Below are positions 22,520-35,362 of a DNA stretch of 64,000 bases, piece after piece. The notes beneath the pieces were generated by a model. The model saw only the letters and a program-made list of their open reading frames with translations. It had not been told where the DNA came from and did not search any database. The number at the start of each line of letters is the position of its first letter. Position 1 is the stretch's first letter. Both the position numbers and the translations under genes were made by a program. Origin of the DNA: Takakia lepidozioides. Lineage: Eukaryota > Streptophyta > Takakiopsida > Takakiales > Takakiaceae. Location of the stretch: positions 61,423,053 to 61,487,052 of the forward strand of contig CM060732.1 in assembly GCA_030704615.1 (NCBI GenBank). Direction: 5' to 3'.

Positions 22520-25070
22520 TGGTGGAAAGTAGTTAGCGTCCCATACAACAATTGCTCGGCCAACAATCTTTGAAATGAATTTGGTGGAGGTGTGGCAGTC
22601 TCCACACACTCGAAGATTCTTGATGAGTCATGCTGATCAGCCCAAAACCAATGACCAGCTTCTCACTGTGGTGGCTAAGAGAAAATTCCTTTCCTCCACA
22701 TCATGCAATAAAAAGTGTGTGTCAGGCACATACCCCGCCTCCTTCATCTGCCCAGACAATCTTCTCAGCTCAGCATGGATTTCCTTAATTCTGGGATGCA
22801 ACTTGTCATCTGGCTCCTTTCTAACCCCTCTGACCTTCATCATTCTTCTCACCTTTGCAGTATCATCCCACCTGCCAGCTGCAGCATAGATGTTTGATAT
22901 AGCACCAAATCTCGTTTAGCCATACTGTTGAACACTCCCTCCGCAGCCTTAATGCACCCACATTTGGCATACATGTCCACGAGGGTATTGTTCAGAATCA
23001 CATCTGGTACAATTCTAGCTTTGGCAATGCAACCATGCACCTCTTTGCCCTTTTCCAGGGCTGCTAGACTTGCACACGAACTGCAAACGCACACAAACGT
23101 GATGTGGCTTCACCCCTTCCCCCATCATTTTGCTCATAGGTCTCCAAAACCTCCATCCCACGCCCCTGCTGTGCATACCCCTGCAAGCATCGCGTTCCAC
23201 GACACCACATCTTGTTCAGCCATGGTGTTGAAATTAACTCCCATTGCATCCTTAATGCACCCACATGTGGCATACATGTCCACCAGGGCAGTGTTCAGGA
23301 TGACATCAGGTACAATTCCAGCTTTGACGATGTCACCATGGACCTCTTTCCCCTTTTCCAGAGCTCCCAGGCTTGCACACGCATTGCAAAGACAAACAAA
23401 TGTGATGTGGTTGGTTTTCACCCCTTCGCAAATCATTTGCTCATAGGTCTCCAAAGTCTCCATCCCGCACCATTGCTGTGCATATCTTGCAATCATCACA
23501 CTCCACGACACCACATCACGTTCAGCAATACTGTCAAACACTCAATTTGCATCCTTGATGCACGCACATTTGACATACATGTCCACCAGGGCAGTGTTCA
23601 GAATGACATCGGGTACAATTCCAGATTTGATAATGTCACCATGGACCTCTTTGCACTTTTCCAGGGCTGCCAGGCTTGCACACGCATTGCAAATGCAAAC
23701 AAACGTCATGTAGTTGGGCTTCACCCCCTTTGCACATCATTTGCTCATAGGTCTCCAAAGCCTCCATCCCGCGCCCTTGCTGTGCATATCCTGCAATCAT
23801 CGCACTCCATGACACCACATCTCGTTCAGCCATACTATCGAACACTCCCTTCATACATGTCCACGAGGGTATTGTTCAAAATGACATTTGGTACAACTGC
23901 AGCTCTAACCATGTCGCCATGGACCTCTTTCGCCCTTTTCCAGAGCTGCCAGGCGTGCACACGCATTGCTAATGCATAGAAAAGTGATGTGGTTGGGTTT
24001 CACCCCTTGCCCCATCATCTGATCATAGGTCTCCAAAGCCCCCATACCACGTCCCTGATGTGGATACCCTGCAAGCCTCGTCTTCAATGACACCACATCT
24101 CATTCAGCCATAGTGTTGAGAACTCCCTTTGCATCCTTAATGCACCCACGTTTGGCATACATGTCCACCAGGGTAGTGTTCACAATGACATCTGGTACAA
24201 TTCCAGCTTTGACGATGTCACCTTGCACCTCTTTGCCCTTTTCTAGGGCTGCCAGGCTTGCAAACCCACAAATGTGATGTGGTCGGGCTTCACCCCTTCC
24301 ACCATCATTTGCTCATAGGTCTCCAAAGCCTCCGTCCCGCGCTCCTGCTGTGCATACCCTGCAAGCATCGCGGTCCATGACACCACATTTTATTCAGCCA
24401 TATTGTTGAACACTGCCTTCGCATCCTCAATGCTCCCACACCCCACTATCATTTCCTGTGGATATGCCAGGAAATGCACTCACAATAATGATGGTCAATA
24501 CTCTCAGGAAATCCCGTACAACAATTGCTCGGCCCACAATCTTTGAGATGACTTTGGTGGAGGTGTGGCAGTCACCACACACTTGAAGATTCTGATGAGA
24601 GGGAGAGGCGTCCTAGGGGGTCGTGCTGATCAGCCCAAAACCAATGGCCAGCTTCTCACTATGGTGGCAAAGAGAAATTCTTTTTCCTCCTCCCCCACTC
24701 ATGCAATACAAAAGCGCGTGTCAGAAACATATCCTGCCTCCTTCATCTGCCCCAGACAAACTTCTCATGCAACTTGTCATCTACAACGAAGGTGTGCACC
24801 TGTTGTGCCAACCTCAATGCAGCAGCGACTTGGCTCCTTTCTGACCTTCATCATTTTTTTCACCTTTTGTCACTCTCGCCCTTGCAGTAGCTGCGGGCTG
24901 GATGGGCGGGGTTGGGTGGGTCGCGGGCATTAAGTCCCACATGTGTGTTGCCATTTTGGGTTCTTGAGTGGCTGTGGCACGTGGGTTCAGCCATCTCCAA
25001 TATTGCCATGGATTGTGCAGGCCCTAAGGCGTCGTTCACACCACAACATCTGGAATATTGATTGGCATTT
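22520..25070 (-). pseudogene. decayed PPR-DYW gene with a second DYW-end remnant
   Basis: The minus strand carries at least five PPR blocks in shifting frames (roughly 24,440-22,850). Examples are ALVDMYVKCACIKDA, VVSWSAMIAGYAQQG and ACASLAALEKGKEVHG. They run into an E-domain piece (QMKEAGYVPDTHF, about 22,750) and a degraded DYW domain ([17 protein letters not shown], about 22,540-22,620). A second tail-only copy of the E/DYW part lies at about 25,060-24,500 (QMKEAGYVSDTRF-like, IVGQAIVV-like). Frameshifts and stops in every block rule out a working gene. The block-to-block similarity points to unequal exchange between PPR units. It is homologous to, but distinct in sequence from, the intact gene at 16.5-19.2 kb. 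Confidence 0.85.
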
Positions 25071-25840
25071 CTTTTTGAGGTCCATTGCCCCATCATGTCC
25101 CTGTCAGTGTCACACAAGAAGGTCCAAGGGGAGATCCAAGGTTGTGTTACTGTCGGAGTAACCCGGGATGCAGCCACACTCCAGGAATCCGCAAGGGGCA
25201 CCGTCTTCCTTCATTCAATACCAGGCTGTGTCTGTAGGCTTGCAGGGTGTGCATTGAAAGAGAACACATGTGACAAGAAATTGATAGGATTCGTCCGGCT
25301 TCAAAAGTATTCTTTTGCCTCTTCAAATAGTTGCAGACTCCCTATAAGAACCACGTTGGGCATATCCACCTCGCACCACATGCACATAACTGTCAAGTAA
25401 CTCCCTTTGCGTCCTCAATGCACCGTGATAACAGCCACAAGAGGCAATGTGACAGAAGAGGGCGTTCGGGACATAATTGTTCAGCTTTGCAGCAGATGAT
25501 GCATTATAAAAGAGACAGAAAGGTTGACAGGACCCTTCCAGACCTTCTGGCTTTTATCCGCCGTTGACGAGTTAGAGAACCATAGGGCCAGAAAAAAATC
25601 ATCCCACGCTTCTCCTCATCTGTGCCACTCAACACTAGCTGTGGACACCTGGCATTCTCTGCTGTACACATTGGCATGGGGCCGATCCCCTGTAGTCCAG
25701 AAAAGGCAGCCCACACTCCGCAAACCGTCAACTCCAACGGCAGATCCAAGCAATCCACTCAATTCAGCATAACTACGGGCAGATCATGTGAATCGGCATC
25801 AAGCTAAATTGTCCATTGTAGGCATTCTGATAAAGGGAAA
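25071..25840. other. non-coding, no gene seen
   Basis: Short frames only. This is the transition from the PPR remnant into the tandem modules. Confidence 0.35.
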
Positions 25841-26704
25841 CAACAGAAATTGTTGAAGAGGGCGCCTTCCCCTCATCCATGTTATCTGTTTTTGGATACT
25901 TTCCTGCTGCTGCCACAGCAATAACTTGTCAAAGTCACTCCTAACACTACAGATCCACCCAACGAGCTAACTTACAGAGTTCAATATGCATCTCAAGGCC
26001 GAGTCTGATGAGAGGGTAAAATAGGCAGAAATAGGTTGAAGAAGAAGGTGCACTCACCACATTGTCCTTGACTTGTGTCATGACCCATGGAGGATTTGAC
26101 CGAACATCAACCCTAAAGGACTTCTTGTGTCTGCAGCTTGTGTCTGCAGCCTTCAGAAATGACATCTGATAATCTGCAAGCATTCATCTTTTAGCCTCGT
26201 TTGTCCCACCATTGGCTGGGGTCAGAAATTATTCATCCCACAGCTTCTCCGCATCTCTGTTTACCTATTTTTGATACTTTCATGTGTCACATTGGCGTTA
26301 TCATGTCAAAGTCACTTCAAACTACGAAAGGTTCACTCAATCAACTAACTTGCAAAATTCAACGTGGAATGTAGGGCCGATTCTGATAAGAGGGGAAAAC
26401 AGGGTGAAATGTGTTGAAGAAGGTGCTTCTCTTACCCTATGTTATCAGTTTTTGGATACTTTTCTATGTCATATTGGCAGTATCATGTCAAGGTCACTTC
26501 AAACTACCAAAGGTTCACTCAATCAACTTGCAGAATTCAACATGGAAATGTAGGGCCGATTCTGATAAGAGGGGAAAACAGGGTGAAATGTGTTGAAGAA
26601 GGTGCTTCTCCTACCCTATGTTATCTGTTTTTGAATACTTTCCTGCTGCTATACCGGCAGTAGTTTGTCAAAGTCACTCCTAACCACCACAGATCCCCCC
26701 AACG
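25840..26704. repeat. diverged tandem modules of about 175 bp or more (3.5 copies)
   Basis: A module containing GTTATC(T/A)GTTTTTGGATACTT, GTCAAAGTCACT, a CTTGCA(A/G)AATTCAA-type stretch and GTTGAAGAAGGTGC recurs at about 25,848-26,180, 26,200-26,437, 26,440-26,614 and 26,615-26,704. The third copy is about 175 bp. The last copy stops abruptly at CAACG (26,700-26,704), where an LTR begins. Its missing half is found in inverted orientation at 35,170-35,362. The first copy (…CACCCAACGAGCTAA… at about 25,950-25,975) shows the uninterrupted sequence. Confidence 0.8.
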
Positions 26705-27427
26705 TGTCGCGGCCTTTTGCCTTGAGGGCAGGGGGTCGGGACACAAGTGGGGCTGCCCCTGTGGTGGGGGCAGTGGCAGCAATAGGTATGGGGGGCTGAA
26801 GCACCCTTGAGTGCCCAAGGCACTCAACGAGGCGGAGGCACTCACTAGGTGGAGCCCCGCACACCGGGTGCGGTGGGGGTGCTCCACAAGGGGTGGTGGT
26901 AGCTTAGTCGGGACTTAGTGGGGGTGGCATAGGACTCACCCTGGGGCGGAGACCTTGTGGTGGGAGTCATGGGGAGTCTTGGGACTCATCACGGTCCATA
27001 TGGGCCGTGGTGGGTGGGCCAAGACTCACCGCGACTCATCACCGGGAGTCGAGGGTGTTCGTGGTGGTTCGCCATAAAATGGCATGGTTTTTGTGAAACC
27101 CCGCGGACAGCTATAGAAGTATATATAGGGAGTAGTAACCCCGAGAACTTTGCAAGCCCGTTGGTGACCAAAACTAGTGAGTAAGCGAGCGAGCCGGAAA
27201 GCGACCAAGAGTGGGGAGTGCTGTCTCAGACTGCCAACTACAAAGGGAATTCCGCTGGTTCCAAATCGTTGGAGGGTTCTTTGGGAGATCAAAGAGGGAC
27301 CGTTATGCCCCGGTGAGTAGCCGGAGCTCCAAGTTGGCTCGCGGCCCAGGTTGGGAGTTTAGGCGCGCCATCAAGCGAGTAACTTTGACTTAGGGGTGGG
27401 GAGTTTACCGAAGTGAGGTGCGCGACA
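26705..27427 (+). mobile_element. 5' LTR of a rearranged LTR retrotransposon
   Basis: The LTR begins TGTCGCGGCC and ends GCGCGACA, so its termini are TGTCGCG/CGCGACA inverted repeats. The initiator-Met primer site follows two to three bases later. It is preceded by CAACG (26,700-26,704). A second LTR of the same family lies in the opposite orientation at 35,363-36,077. Confidence 0.9.
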
Positions 27428-27430
27428 CTT

Positions 27431-27442
27431 TGGTATCAGAGC
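27431..27442 (+). other. primer binding site for tRNA-iMet
   Basis: TGGTATCAGAGC directly after the LTR is the classic initiator-methionine tRNA primer site of plant LTR retrotransposons. Confidence 0.9.
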
Positions 27443-27483
27443 TTAGAGTTCAGTACGCGATCGTCCTTGGGATTGACCTCATC

Positions 27484-28180
27484 ATGGGTCGGCAAGCCAA
27501 AGCGAAAGCGGAACGGCCCAAAAGATGATGATCCTGGTGAGCCCGATTGGGGCGACGTGTCACCGAGGCGGCCGTTTGAGGAAGCGATGCATGTTTCCGA
27601 AAACGAGGCCGCTCAAGAGCGGGAGGAATCTGAGAGTCGGAGCTGGGAATCCCTGAGAGCTCTGACCGCCAACAAGATTCTTCATGCCGGCAGCCTTTTG
27701 GGAGAGTTGTTGGCGCAATTTTGGCGGGTACGTTGAAAGACGTGTTGAAGGCGGCTAATGCCACTTCCACTAAGGCAAGTTAAGGTCAGCCTAAGGAACC
27801 CGCACCTTCGAGGCTGCGTCCGAAATCGGAAGGCACGCAACTGTCTGGCTCTACACTGGCTCTTGGAGCTAGAGCAGTACTTCCGGTGCAGCCAAGTTGA
27901 GTTGACGAGGATCGGGTGAAGTGGCTCCCACCTATTTGAGGGTGGCTTGCTCAACAAGTGGTGGCCCTAGAACGCCTTCACGACCGAGGTCCAAGCCCGG
28001 AAACCTTGAACTGGAGTGGGTTCAAGGAAGTGATGAAGAGGCAGTTTGTGCCCCTCAACGCTGTCTGGCTCTCCCGGGACATGGCGGGACTGGCCCCATG
28101 GGCTATCTGGCACTTCAGGTACAGATAGTGGGGAGCTTCCATGACGACGGTAAGCCTCTTCAATCCCAAAAACACAAATT
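27484..28180 (+). pseudogene. gag remnant of the rearranged LTR element
   Basis: After the primer site, broken frames include a MGRQAKAKAERPK start and, near 28,010-28,080, LNWSGFKEVMKRQFVPLNA. The latter resembles the gag-core pattern (W..F...F...F.P) of Ty3/gypsy elements. Stops and frame changes are frequent. The homology ends near 28.2 kb, where unrelated transposase sequence starts; this is one proposed inversion breakpoint. Confidence 0.6.
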
Positions 28181-28299
28181 TCACTTTGCATCATGCCTGT
28201 TCATTTTGGGGTTGTTGGATTGTCACTTGTAGAACCTCTTCCATTTCTTTTCGTTTCCACATTTCCATGCAATGCCTCCTGCAGGACATGTCCTTGGAG

Positions 28300-29666
28300 G
28301 ACTTGGATGCCATCCTGTAATTTGGCGGAGACTGTTCACAACGCCTAGATGCAGTAGTCTACCAAAGCAGGATGTGACTTGTATGTAGCCACTGCTGATG
28401 ACATGGTGCGGGCACTTACACAACAAACCAGATACCGAGCAATTTTCTGATGGGACGGGGCGGAGGCAAGGGCCCTGATACAACTTTGTTGATGCTAAGT
28501 GGCTGCAAGTAGGGTCCGGAGACCCATCGAAGATGGCAAAGGCTCCCCTTTGCAATCCACTCCCCCATTTGGAAGGCGAGGAAAGATTTGGATCATGCAA
28601 AATGAAATTGAACACTCCTCCAGGGTCGGATGGAGATTCCTATCGGCTGGACAGGGTCAATTTCTCTGTACCAAGGGTGTCTCCAGTGCAGACTAAGTCG
28701 TGTGCCCGCCCCTTCCCAGGTGGGTCCTCCTCCAGTGGAGCAGGTGCAGATCATGCAAGCACAATAGCAGGAATCCCATTGGAGGAGGTGGTGGCCATGG
28801 TGCATGAATCTGATTGCATTAATAGTGAGTGCATATAGGAACGCACCCCACCGGATCTAGAGTGGCTTGCATGCAATCGGACCCCCTCTTTCAAGAAATG
28901 CAAATAAAAAATATGCAAAGGCTCCAAGGGGACTCCAGCTCCAACATTCATAGGGTTGTTCCGACCTTATCATAGTGGGGAGTCAAAGGACCACAAGTTT
29001 TGGTTCTGCCCAGACGATATGGCACGATGCGTGAAGGGAACAGTTTGTCCTTCGGTGATAATGAAGCCCCTCCCCCCGCAATTTGGCCTGTGAAACTTGG
29101 GACGTCGCTGTCATCAACCGAGATAAGCATGCTGGAAGAGAGAGGGATCTGTCTTGCACAGTCCCGGGTGGTGCCCTCATGCACTGTTGGCACAGATGTG
29201 CCACATGCTCCGACAATGCCTCCACCCGGTGCCAACTCCCACCCAACAAAAAGAGATGGAAAAACAGTGCGCTGTGTCGCTTTGGGTGCAGATCACGAAT
29301 GCAAGATGGAATCGGCTAGAATTTGCAGGTTCGGTGACTCGTATCACCGAAGTCCCTGCCCCGGGGTATGGACGGATTTACACAGTGCTATCTATTGGCT
29401 CAGTTCTTCATGGCAAAGAATATCAGGTTACCGTGGGGAATTTCCCTACGTGCACTTGTCCGGATTTTGTAACGATGCGTGAGGGCGCTCTCGGCATGAG
29501 AGGGAAGTGGGTCCCCTGCAAGCATCAATATTACATATACCTTGTAATTATGTGCTGCGATGGTAAGAGAGACCAATTCATTCACCAAGCCACACTAGGG
29601 TACGGAGAAGTAATCACCCTTCTGCAGCGGGACACCTCACGTAGGGCTCCGCCAAATTCTCTTTGA
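28300..29666 (+). pseudogene. SWIM-domain C-terminal half of a MULE-type transposase
   Basis: The last frame (29,154-29,666) encodes a SWIM zinc finger: CTC at about 29,451-29,459 and CKH at about 29,517-29,525 (C-x-C-x19-C-x-H). It continues into YYIYLVIMCC and an IH..…EV..LLQR tail. SWIM fingers sit C-terminal to the DDE core in MULE/FAR1-type transposases. The upstream part (28.3-29.15 kb) has several broken frames with protein-like stretches but no domain I can name. No DDE core is on this strand nearby. The matching core is on the minus strand at 36.9-37.4 kb, so the gene is split. Confidence 0.75.
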
Positions 29667-29915
29667 ACACATACGAGCCATGCCCGCTTCCCATGCTGGT
29701 TTCCAAGTTACCGTGTAAAGACTTTGCATTTAGGACAAACAAATACATTTCGTTCGCGGAACCAGGGCAAATGCACATGCCATTCATTGTAAGCGTCTAT
29801 CTGTGAATTGAAATAAAGTGTGTCAATCATTCTGAGCTCAAATCTGCCATATTTTCATATTCCTCTTTTTGTGCAGGCATTGCAGACATGGTGCATGGTG
29901 GCCCCTTTGTTTTGT

Positions 29916-29932
29916 CCACGGTAATAGGCCCT
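29916..29932. repeat. candidate terminal inverted repeat, left end of the MULE-like element
   Basis: CCACGGTAATAGGCCCT lies just past the SWIM frame and just before the gypsy protease remnant. It matches 47,036-47,052 (CCACGGAAATAGGCCCT) at 16 of 17 bases. In the present arrangement the two are direct; undoing the proposed inversion makes them inverted. No target duplication could be recognised next to them. Confidence 0.4.
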
Positions 29933-29949
29933 CTTCCTGCAATCCTCGC

Positions 29950-32850
29950 CTATAGGACCTGCTTCTCCAGCAGATTTGTGCCGCTCACGCTTTGCAGCTA
30001 CAACGTGAGCTCAGCTCCCAGCTCACGGGGCTGGGCTCACACCATAGCTACGCTGCGTCAGTTGATACCGAGTGTACCATCACCTCCCTGCCTTGGTTTT
30101 CTTCGAACAACCAGGCGATGCAGTCTGCATCAGACTCGCATTCATATAAACCCGGACCTAGGGACTTGACGACGTCCTCTAGTCCTACCTTCCTTCGCTT
30201 AACCTCCCTGCGAGGCGCGGTGCTGGTTGCTAATACTCGGTGGGCATGTGACGTTGGATGTATCTCTCTATCTATCCACCAGTCCTCCGGACTCAAGTCC
30301 GCAGATTCCTTTTCAGAACCAATCATGCTGAGCTCATCCTCATATGTTTCGTGGTGAGGTGCTCCCGAAAGAAAAACGACTGTAGTCGTGTAAGGTTTTA
30401 TCCCATAAGTGATGGTACCTGCCCCCCAGTCCGTTCGAGCTTGGGACTAGACCAACCATGGCCTCCCTAGTAGGAGTGCGTAGGAATACTCATCAATGGG
30501 GAAATCTATGATTTGGAAATCTACCGCGTACGTGTAGCCTCCGGTCTTTAGCCGAACATTCGTTAAGTGACCCACTGGTCTGATCTTCCGTTGGTCAGCC
30601 AGTCTGATAGTTAATGGAGACTCTCCTGTCATGTTCAATCCTAACTTTGACAAGGTGGAGAGTGACATGATGTTGACTGAGCTCCCATCATCCACTAAAC
30701 AATGTCGTATCAGACGGTCTGCAATCTCCACTTCTATTTCTATTGGGCCCGGATCGACATGTCGAACTGTTGGTGCCAGTGCTATGAGTTGGGAAAATGT
30801 AATGTTTGCCTGAATGTGGCGCAAGTCTTCCATTAGATTATACGGCTCCAACTCATCGGTGAAGCGCATAGTGGAGTGTGTTCTCCTTTTGGGAAGCTTC
30901 GCTGGTGTTACTGGTCGATTGGCCGGATTCTTTGTTCTGGATGTCAAAGGTGGCCGCGAAATGGTTGGCCGGACTGCTAGAGATTCGGTCTCTGCAAATG
31001 CTATCTCCTTCTCCTTGGGATGGGTATCCTCTTCCTCCTTGAGTACAGTTTCCGCTGCCTTTAGTGCGTCTGACTTCATGACTTTGAAGTTCAGATCTTC
31101 CTGTTCTGATGCCGATGTGGCTGACTCCAACGCCACATACCCAGGGCCTTTCCCTAGCGTATCTTGTTGTTGTCGGGTCAGTACTGCATAGCTACCTTCC
31201 TCTGGGGTAGCCTGCGTATTTTGAGTGGCGCCGAGCTCACTTGAAATCCAATTGACTTGGTGCTGCGTCTCCTGTTGACGAGACGACTGACCGGGATGCA
31301 TACTAGCCTGCTGCTGGGATGGCGCCAAAGTGGACGCCTGCTGCCCTCCCTGCACCCTTACATCCTGAGGGGGAGACCACGTATTAGAAGAACCCTGGGC
31401 TATCTGAGCCGCAGGATTTGAATAGGCTGCTCGGGAATTCTGTCCCATAGCTGCATTGCCCCCAGAATATGATGGGCCTGCCTGATCTGTTCTACGCCGT
31501 TGCGCTATCTGCGTTGGAGTAGCGAAATACATGCTATGATGTTGTGGTAGAGGGTTGGGTGGTTCAGTGATATACTGATTCGGGAAGGGTGCTCGCTGCC
31601 CTTCCAAATTCCTCTCTACTTGTTGAATGGTGGCCGGTGTAGGCTGGTCCATTTGTCTATGAGGACATTTGTCCAAGGGGTGACCTCGTTGGCCGCAATG
31701 CAAACACACAATGTTACTTCAACAATTTTCAGTTGGGTGAGTGGTTCTTCCGCATTTTTGACATCCTCTTCGGGATTGATTGAATTGCCTTTTTGGTCTA
31801 TCTTGATAAGTTGGGTTCCGGCTTACCTGCCTTTCCCGAATGGGATAAGGACAGTGTTGAGACACATGTCCCGAGTTGTTGCAATTGGAACACCATACCT
31901 TGGCCGGGTTGGGGCCGGACTCTCCAACTGGGGCCGCATTTCGGTACCCCACACAGCTGGTAATCTGCTGACCGATTGAGCTCATGCGGTTGCCCATTGT
32001 TTCAATGGTCTTGATGAGAGAAGTGACTTGTGCCTCTAGATGACCCATTTGCGAATTGGATTGCCCGCTTGAATCTGCCTGTGAGTTGGTAGGAACAACA
32101 TTCGTGTATTGCGGCACTGTTGGCGCTACTACGGGTGTTGGGGACGTTGCTGGGGCATAGGGTCTCACTCGTCCTACATAAGATGGCGTGTAATGCAGCG
32201 CGGGCTGGATTACCGCTAATGGTACCGGCTCCTGCGCGGGCTTGATTGAAATGTACGATGGTAGAGCAAAGTCGGGCATCCTAGCTCGTTGTACTTGACG
32301 ATGCATGTTGTCAAATTCCTTGCCCGCTTGTATGGCATCTACCAAAGTTGCAGGTCTTTGCTGCAAAACATGAAGTGGCCTCTCGTAATCCACTCAAAAA
32401 CAATCTTTGAGTACCCCATCATCTAGGGGGGTCAAAGGGTTTTGGAGTCGCACTAGCTCCCTTAATCGTATTTCGAAGTCTGCTACCTCCTCTGTGGGGC
32501 CTTGGCGAATCCGTGTCAGTGCCATCAAGACACTGGTGAACTGGTGGACTGCCTGAAAATTTCTAGAAATGCGTCCCGAATCTGCTGCCAAGTAATAAAT
32601 ATAACTGGAGCCTGTTGCCAATACCAAGTAGATGCTCTTCCCCTCATGGTTGTGGGAAACCATATCAGCCAATAGGCATCGTTTAGTGCTTGGTTAGAGT
32701 AGCAACATTGAATAAAGCTTTTCACATGATATTCTGGATTTTCATGTGCTTCCCCGGAGAACCAAGGCAGATGCCTGGGCGATGTTAGCGGAGTAAACCA
32801 GCTGGAACCACAATGGGTACCTCAGGAGGTCCTGAAATATGTGCCATGAT
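29950..32850 (-). pseudogene. Ty3/gypsy gag-protease fragment
   Basis: Read on the minus strand: a gag core at 32,725-32,394 (W...F...W...F, then F...L..L.Q.…EEVADFE.R). Two CCHC knuckles follow, CSNCNNSGHVSQHC and CQKCGRTTHPTENC, within 32,393-31,719, and a third, CLHCGQRGHPLDKC, at about 31,709. A long proline/glutamine-rich linker leads to an aspartic-protease core, LVDDGSSVNIM (about 30,690), and ALLLGRPWL near 30,450. After a TAG the frame resumes to about 30,050. No RT follows on this side. The reading is split over three phases, so the copy is dead. The right-hand partner may be the RT fragment at 47.1 kb. Confidence 0.85.
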
Positions 32851-34490
32851 TGACACTAATGACGGCAAGGGCTCCTTGACGTGGCCGGTGGGGTGTAAGG
32901 GGGACTAGATATAGGGGAAACCACTTGTGAACACTCGATGTCCGAAGAACTTTCAGTGTTCTCTCCTTCCCACTCTATCTTGGGTGAATGCAGGGTTGAC
33001 TGGACCAAAATGGACGTTACCGGCACAGTTTTAAATGACTGCAATTGATGGTGTCATCAATTGAATTTTAATTAACTCATTAAACCCAGCAAATATATAT
33101 GTCATTGGATTCCTAGCTTCAATACGCACCCATAGCAACTCTCCAATCATGAATCCGATAAGAAATGACTCTGTTATGGACTTTTGAACACCGTCATTGT
33201 GGACTGTTACTGCAGTGAATGGAATTACAATGGACTCAAGTTCTCCTATGTGCCATTGGTGAATTCCATTGAAATTTGGACTTAAGGTGGCCATTTTGGT
33301 CCACATCATAGGTATGGATTTGACGTGGCAAAATCATTTGTCATTTGACTCAAATAGACTAATATATGAAAAACAAAAATAGGCATTTTTTGAAAAGTCC
33401 ATAGCTCATCTTGTTTTTTGGATTTTGGGTGTCATTTTTTTTCTAGAAGTACAAAAACCTATAATCTTCAATGGCTAGGTGACATATTGAATTTTTTTGT
33501 AAACTCTAATTTTTAGTTTTTCATAATTTATCTAAATAATAGACTAAAATATTTAATGAATTATATCTTTAATATTTGGGGTAGGACTCTTTACTAAATA
33601 TGTTCAGTATACCATTATCTATCACTGAAAGTTTTTTTTGGATAGTATCATCAACGTTTTTTTTTTTTTTTTTTTGTCATGGACTTTCATGGAGCAGGAT
33701 CTGCCGTTTTTGGTCCACTCAACCTTGCAACTGCCCTCTTTCCCAAAATTCTAGTTTCTGAGTCTGACTCTGGACTCAATGCTGGGCTTTTCCCTAGCAA
33801 CTGATCACGGACCGCTTCTCTAGCCAGTCTTTTCTGTAACCCGGTGTCAAACGATATGTTATCCAGGCTTGGGAGTGTGTCGAACTAGACATACACTCAC
33901 TGTTGTACCGACGAGGACTCTCCTGCCTCAATCTGTACTTAATGACCTATATTTCCTTGAACTACCATGTCAAGAATAAACGAGGTCAAATTTACATACC
34001 TTCCATGAAACCGTGATGGAGGCACGTCAGTGTGCAATCGATGGTGCATTAAGGGATAACCAACCGGCCAAGGTCCTGCACAATGCGAGCACTCGGATCG
34101 GAGTATCAGATGTTGGCTTGCAAAGAACTGGCAAGACTCACAATGAATAAAGAAATCAACTTGCCACCTTAAGTGGGCTAGGAGGGATGATCTTAGGTGT
34201 AATCCTGGGGGTGCACACTTTATAAAATGTCCGTATCACGTGCGTTCGCCGCCTAATAAAAAAACCCCCTGTAGACGGGTCCTTGGATCATTTATACCCC
34301 CTCTGTACATACATTTTGAAGATTATAAAACCCCCTCATGTAAATATATAGAAATTTGTAATTTTAAAAAAGTACCCCCTGCTATATGTATATTTCCCTT
34401 TTCAATCATTAAAAAATACCCTCAAATATGTATATGTATTTTTTTAATATCAAGTTTATTCATTTAAAAATAGACCTCGGCCTGTAGGTC
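32851..34490. other. AT-rich non-coding interval
   Basis: Contains a 19-T run at 33,657-33,675 and, at 34,255-34,420, an irregular series of ACCCCCT blocks separated by AT-rich ATGTATAT-like stretches. One minus-strand frame (33,309-33,031) has no recognised motif. It may include the LTR or leader of the gag-protease element, but I could not fix a boundary. Confidence 0.4.
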
Positions 34491-34491
34491 C

Positions 34492-34895
34492 AAATTTTAT
34501 GAAACCAAGTTGGTGCATCCCTACTCATTGAGGGCTTTCCAACAGTACCAAAATCGTGGCCAGAGGCCCCGCGGTTTGGGAGATCTCAAGGACCCTACAA
34601 ACAATATTGTGTTCATGCCATATTTGAAAAAAAAACCCAATTATTTACATTTATGTCCCCGTGTACAAATGACAAATGAAGGGCCAGTAATTGTTCCAAG
34701 AGAGCCCAGTTTGCTATTTTTTGCGAGTTTCCAACGACCAAAAGTACTTGAAATTTCATATCTCCCACACCGCAAGTTCCAAAATTATGAGACCAAGCCG
34801 GTGCACCCCTCCTCATCGAGGGTTTTCCAATGGTACCAAACACCAGGGCTGGCCCCGCGGTTTGGGAGATCTCAACAATGATACAAAACCAAAAA
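34492..34895. repeat. direct duplication of about 110 bp, about 290 bp apart
   Basis: The sequences at about 34,492-34,605 and 34,782-34,895 share TTATGA(A/G)ACCAAG, CTCAT.GAGGG.TTTCCAA, GGTACCAAA-like and CCCCGCGGTTTGGGAGATCTCAA. They are similar but clearly diverged. Function unknown. Confidence 0.7.
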
Positions 34896-35169
34896 AAAAA
34901 TCTAGCGACGACCGAAGGTCGGAAGCTAGTTTAGCGTAGAATAGGAATAGGGTGCCATAGTGCCACGTCATCGTCGTCGTCAATTTCTTTGGAATCTGCC
35001 CGGACGGCCCGCCCGAAAAACCCCAAAGCGCCAATTTGTTTTGGAATTGCCCGGACTCGTGCTCCCACTTTGTTGTGCGTTTCTTGTTTGTTCCTCATGT
35101 TTATTAGGTTCGGCGTCTGCTCATCTGTACCGTGGTGGAGGCGTGGTGGTTCTCACAGAGCGATCCAAC

Positions 35170-35362
35170 AGTACCTGACTACACATACAAGCAGCACACA
35201 CAAGAGGTCCTTATTGATGGTCGATATCCTCCATTGGTCATGACATGAGGTCAAGGACAATGTGGTGAGGGCAGCTTCTTCTTTCTGCTATTTCAGCATG
35301 TTTTTCCCTCTCATCAGACTCGGCCTTGAGATGCATATTGAATTATGTACTTTAGCTCGTTG
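35170..35362 (-). repeat. inverted 3' half of the interrupted tandem module
   Basis: The reverse complement begins CAACGAGCTAA and continues TTCAATATGCATCTCAAGGC and CACCACATTGTCCTTGAC. It matches the intact module at about 25,955-26,150 and continues exactly where the module at 26,615-26,704 stops. Confidence 0.85.
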
